Assembly: GCA_003168255.1 (NCBI GenBank)
Contig: PMSU01000104.1
Span: 13,318 to 77,317 of the forward strand
Source of the DNA: Actinomycetota bacterium
GTDB taxonomy: Bacteria > Actinomycetota > Actinomycetes > Streptosporangiales > Streptosporangiaceae
Length of the DNA: 64,000 nucleotides
Reading direction: 5' to 3'
Below are positions 61,514 to 64,000 of this stretch, one piece after another. Positions within the stretch are counted from its first letter, which is position 1. Each line of letters begins with the position of its first letter. Both the position numbers and the translations under genes were made by a program. The notes beneath the pieces are model-generated. The model ran no database searches, was not told the origin of the DNA, and saw only the letters and a program-made list of their open reading frames with translations.

Positions 61514-62743
61514 CTAGCCGTGGCCATGAGCCTGCCTGCGCCAGCTAACAGCCAGCGCCATTGCGGCGGCAGCGCCGACAGCGCCGCTGACGGCGATGAC
61601 CATGGCCGGGCCGATCGCGTCCGCGGCCAGCCCGGCGACTGCGAACCACAGGCCCTGCCCGACGTTTATGCCGCCGTTGGCCACGCCGAACGCCTGGCCG
61701 CGGCGGTGGTCAGGCACGGCGCCGATGAACGCGGCGTTCGTGGCGAGCTGGTAAGCCGACAGCGCCCCGGCCGCCGCGATGATCACCAGGACAGGAACCA
61801 GTCCAGGACGCAGCGCACACAAGGCGAGCACCGCGCAGCAGGACACCGCCAGCGGCCCCATCCAGGCCAGCCGGGTCGGCGGATCCACCAGGCGGCTGAA
61901 GGCGATCGTTCCCACCAGGGAACCAGCCGGCCCTGCGGCGAGGATCAGCCCGGCCACGGCAGCGCCGCCGTGGAAGTGCGCCGCGTAAGGGACGGCCAGC
62001 GCCTCCGGAACCGCGTAGAAGGGCACCAGCCAGCCCAGCAGCATGAGCGTCCGCAGCGTCGGATCACCGAATACCAGCCGCAGCCCAGACCAGGCAGGCC
62101 TGCGCCGCGCGGCGCCCCCGTCCGGGTGACGCGGCACCGGCCGCAGCCGCACCCCGGCGCGAAGCAGCAGTGCCGAGACGGCGAAGGTGGCCGCATCGAT
62201 GCCCATGCTCGAACGAGCCCCGGCCAGGCCGACCACGGCTCCGCCCACCGCGAATCCGATCAGCCGGCCGGCCCGGTTGGTGGTCTGCATGACCGCCGTG
62301 CCCAGCACATACCGGTCCCCGGTCAGGATGTCCGGCATCATCGCCGAGCGGGCGGCCCGGAACGGCGAGCCGAGCAGCGTGACCGCGAACAGCAGCACGA
62401 TCAGCACCCGCAGCGGCACCGCCGGCACCGCCATCACCGCGACCAGCACCATGCTCGCGACATCACAGATGATCATCACCGTGCGGCGGGGAAACCGGTC
62501 CGCCAGCCTGGCCAGCGTGGAGCCGCCGATCAGCCATGGCAGGAAGCCCACCGTGTAGGCGACCGCCGTCAGCAGCGGCGAGTGCGTGCGGGCATACACC
62601 AGCACGGTCAGCGCCACCAGAGCGAGCTGATCGCCGGCCACCGACAGGAGGTATGCCAGCCAGAGCCAGCGAAACTCACCGATCGCGAACACGTCACGGA
62701 AGGTGGCGCGTGCAGCCGCCTCCGCGGGGTCCGCCACCGGCAT
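61514..62743 (-). CDS. MFS exporter (EntS/MFS_3 type), paralogue 2
   Basis: About 409 residues if the ATG at 62743 is used, which has GGGGG just upstream and matches the N-terminus of the paralogue; the ATG at 62776 would add 11 residues. The core ATFRDVFAIGEFRWLWLAYLLSVAGDQLALVALTVLVYARTHSPL parallels the first exporter; both share the DRFPRR/DRYPRR loop and the AGALSAYQLATNAAF helix. The 194-bp spacer between the two genes, with no other gene, points to a tandem duplication. Function: export of an unknown small molecule. Confidence 0.85.
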   Translation of the reverse strand: MPVADPAEAAARATFRDVFAIGEFRWLWLAYLLSVAGDQLALVALTVLVYARTHSPLLTAVAYTVGFLPWLIGGSTLARLADRFPRRTVMIICDVASMVLVAVMAVPAVPLRVLIVLLFAVTLLGSPFRAARSAMMPDILTGDRYVLGTAVMQTTNRAGRLIGFAVGGAVVGLAGARSSMGIDAATFAVSALLLRAGVRLRPVPRHPDGGAARRRPAWSGLRLVFGDPTLRTLMLLGWLVPFYAVPEALAVPYAAHFHGGAAVAGLILAAGPAGSLVGTIAFSRLVDPPTRLAWMGPLAVSCCAVLALCALRPGLVPVLVIIAAAGALSAYQLATNAAFIGAVPDHRRGQAFGVANGGINVGQGLWFAVAGLAADAIGPAMVIAVSGAVGAAAAMALAVSWRRQAHGHG

Positions 62744-62895
62744 CCAGCCCCCGTTCAGTCGAAGCGTGTTCCGCATTCACGTCGCGGCCACATCGTCGCC
62801 CGGAAACAGTGCATTTTGCAACAACTCGTGAGCAAAAGATCGCACCTTGGCGCCATTCCGCCACAGCATGGCGCAGAAAATGCGAGAAAGGGCGG

Positions 62896-63861
62896 CTACT
62901 TCATAACCGTACGGACAGCGGCGACCAGTTGCTCCCTTCCCGGCTGAATGGCGCGGTCCAACTCCAGCGCGAACGGCAAAACGGCCCCATCCGGCCTGGT
63001 CACCCGCTTCGGCGGCGCGATCAGCCGCATTTCCTCCGCCACCGTGGCGAGCACCTCGCCGGCAAACCCGCACGTCCGGTTGGAGTCGTCGATCACCACC
63101 AGCCGGCCAGTCTTGCCGACCGACTCCGCCAACGCGGCCCAGTCGAACGGATACACCGTCCGGGGGTCGAATACCTCGACCGAAATCTCGCCGGCGAGCT
63201 CAGCGGCCACCGCCAGCGCCGTGTGCACCAGATGCCCGACCGCCACCACGGTGACATCGGACCCGGCGCGATGGATCCGGGCCTGCCCGAGCGGCACTGG
63301 CGCAAGCATCGACGCATCAACGTCGTCGCGGATGCCCATCGCGCCGGCCGGCGCGAACACCACCACGGGATCGGCGTCCCTGATGGCCGACACCAGCAGC
63401 CCGTAGGCGTCAACCGGCGTGGCCGGCACGACAGTCTTCACCCCGACGTGCGCGAAGAGGCTGTACGGATGGTCCGAATGCTGCCCGGCCCACCCCTCCC
63501 GCGACCCAGAGCCAGGCACCACGTACGTCACCGGCACCGACACCTGCCCGCCGGTCATCAGTGACATCTTGTGCGCCTGGTTGGCGATCTGCTCGAAGGT
63601 CAGGAACAGCAGCGACGGTATCTGGAATTCGATCACCGGGCGCAGCCCGCACAGCGCCGCCCCGGTGGCCATGCTGGTGAACGCCTGCTCCGAAAGCGGC
63701 GTGTCCACCACCCGGTCAGGACCGAACCTGTCCAGCAGCCCCAGGGTGAGCTGGGCGATCCCGGCGCCGATGTCCTCGCCGAGTACGCACACCGCGGGGT
63801 CGCGCTCCAGCTCGTCGCCGAGCGCCCTGTTGAGCGCCTTGGTGTAGGAGAGCTTCGTCAT
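62896..63861 (-). CDS. 2-oxoacid dehydrogenase E1 component, beta subunit
   Basis: 321 residues. It has the transketolase pyrimidine-binding pattern: VCVLGEDIGAG, the conserved DTPLSEQAFTSMATGAAL, RPVIEFQIPSLLFLTFEQIANQAHKM, and the C-terminal transketolase fold domain from about residue 195 (VVAVGHLVHTAL, VEVFDPRTVYPFDW). These belong to pyruvate, 2-oxoisovalerate or acetoin dehydrogenase E1 beta subunits. It forms an alpha2-beta2 enzyme with the alpha subunit whose stop overlaps its start. The exact substrate is not determined. Confidence 0.93.
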   Translation of the reverse strand: MTKLSYTKALNRALGDELERDPAVCVLGEDIGAGIAQLTLGLLDRFGPDRVVDTPLSEQAFTSMATGAALCGLRPVIEFQIPSLLFLTFEQIANQAHKMSLMTGGQVSVPVTYVVPGSGSREGWAGQHSDHPYSLFAHVGVKTVVPATPVDAYGLLVSAIRDADPVVVFAPAGAMGIRDDVDASMLAPVPLGQARIHRAGSDVTVVAVGHLVHTALAVAAELAGEISVEVFDPRTVYPFDWAALAESVGKTGRLVVIDDSNRTCGFAGEVLATVAEEMRLIAPPKRVTRPDGAVLPFALELDRAIQPGREQLVAAVRTVMK

Positions 63862-64000
63862 CAGGCCACCCCTCCCCGCGCCACCATGCCGCTGGCATAG
63901 AGGTAGTCGAGCGCGCCCGCCGGGTCGGGCCGCGGGCTGGCCAGGGCGAACCGCTCCGCCTCGGCCAGAATCTCGGCGATCTCGGCGTCCAGCCGGGCCC
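63861..64000 (-). CDS. 2-oxoacid dehydrogenase E1 alpha subunit, C-terminal part
   Basis: Only the last 46 codons are in the window. The minus-strand frame reads ARLDAEIAEILAEAERFALA and ends DYLYASGMVARGGVA before TGA, whose last base is shared with the ATG of the beta-subunit gene. A helix with a xEx-pattern followed by a DYLY end is usual for E1 alpha C-termini. The rest continues past 64000. Confidence 0.75.
   Translation of the reverse strand, partial: ARLDAEIAEILAEAERFALASPRPDPAGALDYLYASGMVARGGVA

Overview
This window is high-GC actinobacterial DNA. The evidence is GTG/TTG starts, dense ATGA/GTGA translational overlaps, a deazaflavin (F420)-type reductase, PadR regulators, an EmrB-type exporter and secreted repeat proteins. 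I cannot name the genus. No rRNA, tRNA or CRISPR array was recognised.

Left flank (1-7600): a CrtI-like FAD enzyme, an IS110-family insertion sequence, a secreted repeat protein, decayed gene fragments, a secreted beta-helix protein and a DHFR-like reductase. It looks like ordinary accessory sequence with decay. Right flank (57300-64000): gpsA, a membrane GGDEF protein, two paralogous MFS exporters and the start of a 2-oxoacid dehydrogenase E1 pair.

The core (about 7900-57200) is a large lipid/polyketide-type locus. One operon (15644-28064) encodes an SGNH hydrolase, a thioesterase, a PfaA-like megasynthase (KS-AT-ACP-ACP-KR-DH), a PfaC-like protein that has only the dehydratase half, and a PfaD-like enoyl reductase. 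A second operon (39823-52098, 12 genes) encodes FabG, an oversized ACP, two FabZ-like hotdog proteins, a KS, a CLF-like KS, a fused KS-CLF protein, an alpha/beta hydrolase, a deazaflavin reductase, an FAD monooxygenase, a KASIII-like protein and a CrtI-like FAD enzyme. Around these lie precursor-supply genes: phosphoketolase (52301), phosphate acetyltransferase (28141), a single-chain BC-BCCP-CT acyl-CoA carboxylase (33825), FabD (30333), and a GH15 glucosidase with an acyl-CoA ligase (11356-14882). On paper they form a path from sugar phosphate to acetyl phosphate, acetyl-CoA, malonyl-CoA and malonyl-ACP, feeding the synthases. No phosphopantetheinyl transferase is present in the window.

The main find is a shared 23-bp DNA element made of two 9-bp boxes of the form GAAYSRTTC separated by 5 bp. 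It occurs upstream of PadR1, between PadR2 and the megasynthase operon, between pta and fabD, upstream of the carboxylase, upstream of fabG and upstream of phosphoketolase. There is also one orphan copy and one weak copy. It ties the scattered operons into one likely regulon, perhaps controlled by the two nearly identical PadR proteins. A second find is the pair of hotdog dehydratases with complementary active-site losses: one keeps Glu and lacks His, the other keeps His and lacks Glu. This suggests an obligate heterodimer. The product is unknown; a polyunsaturated or polyene-type acyl chain that is later oxidised is my inference.
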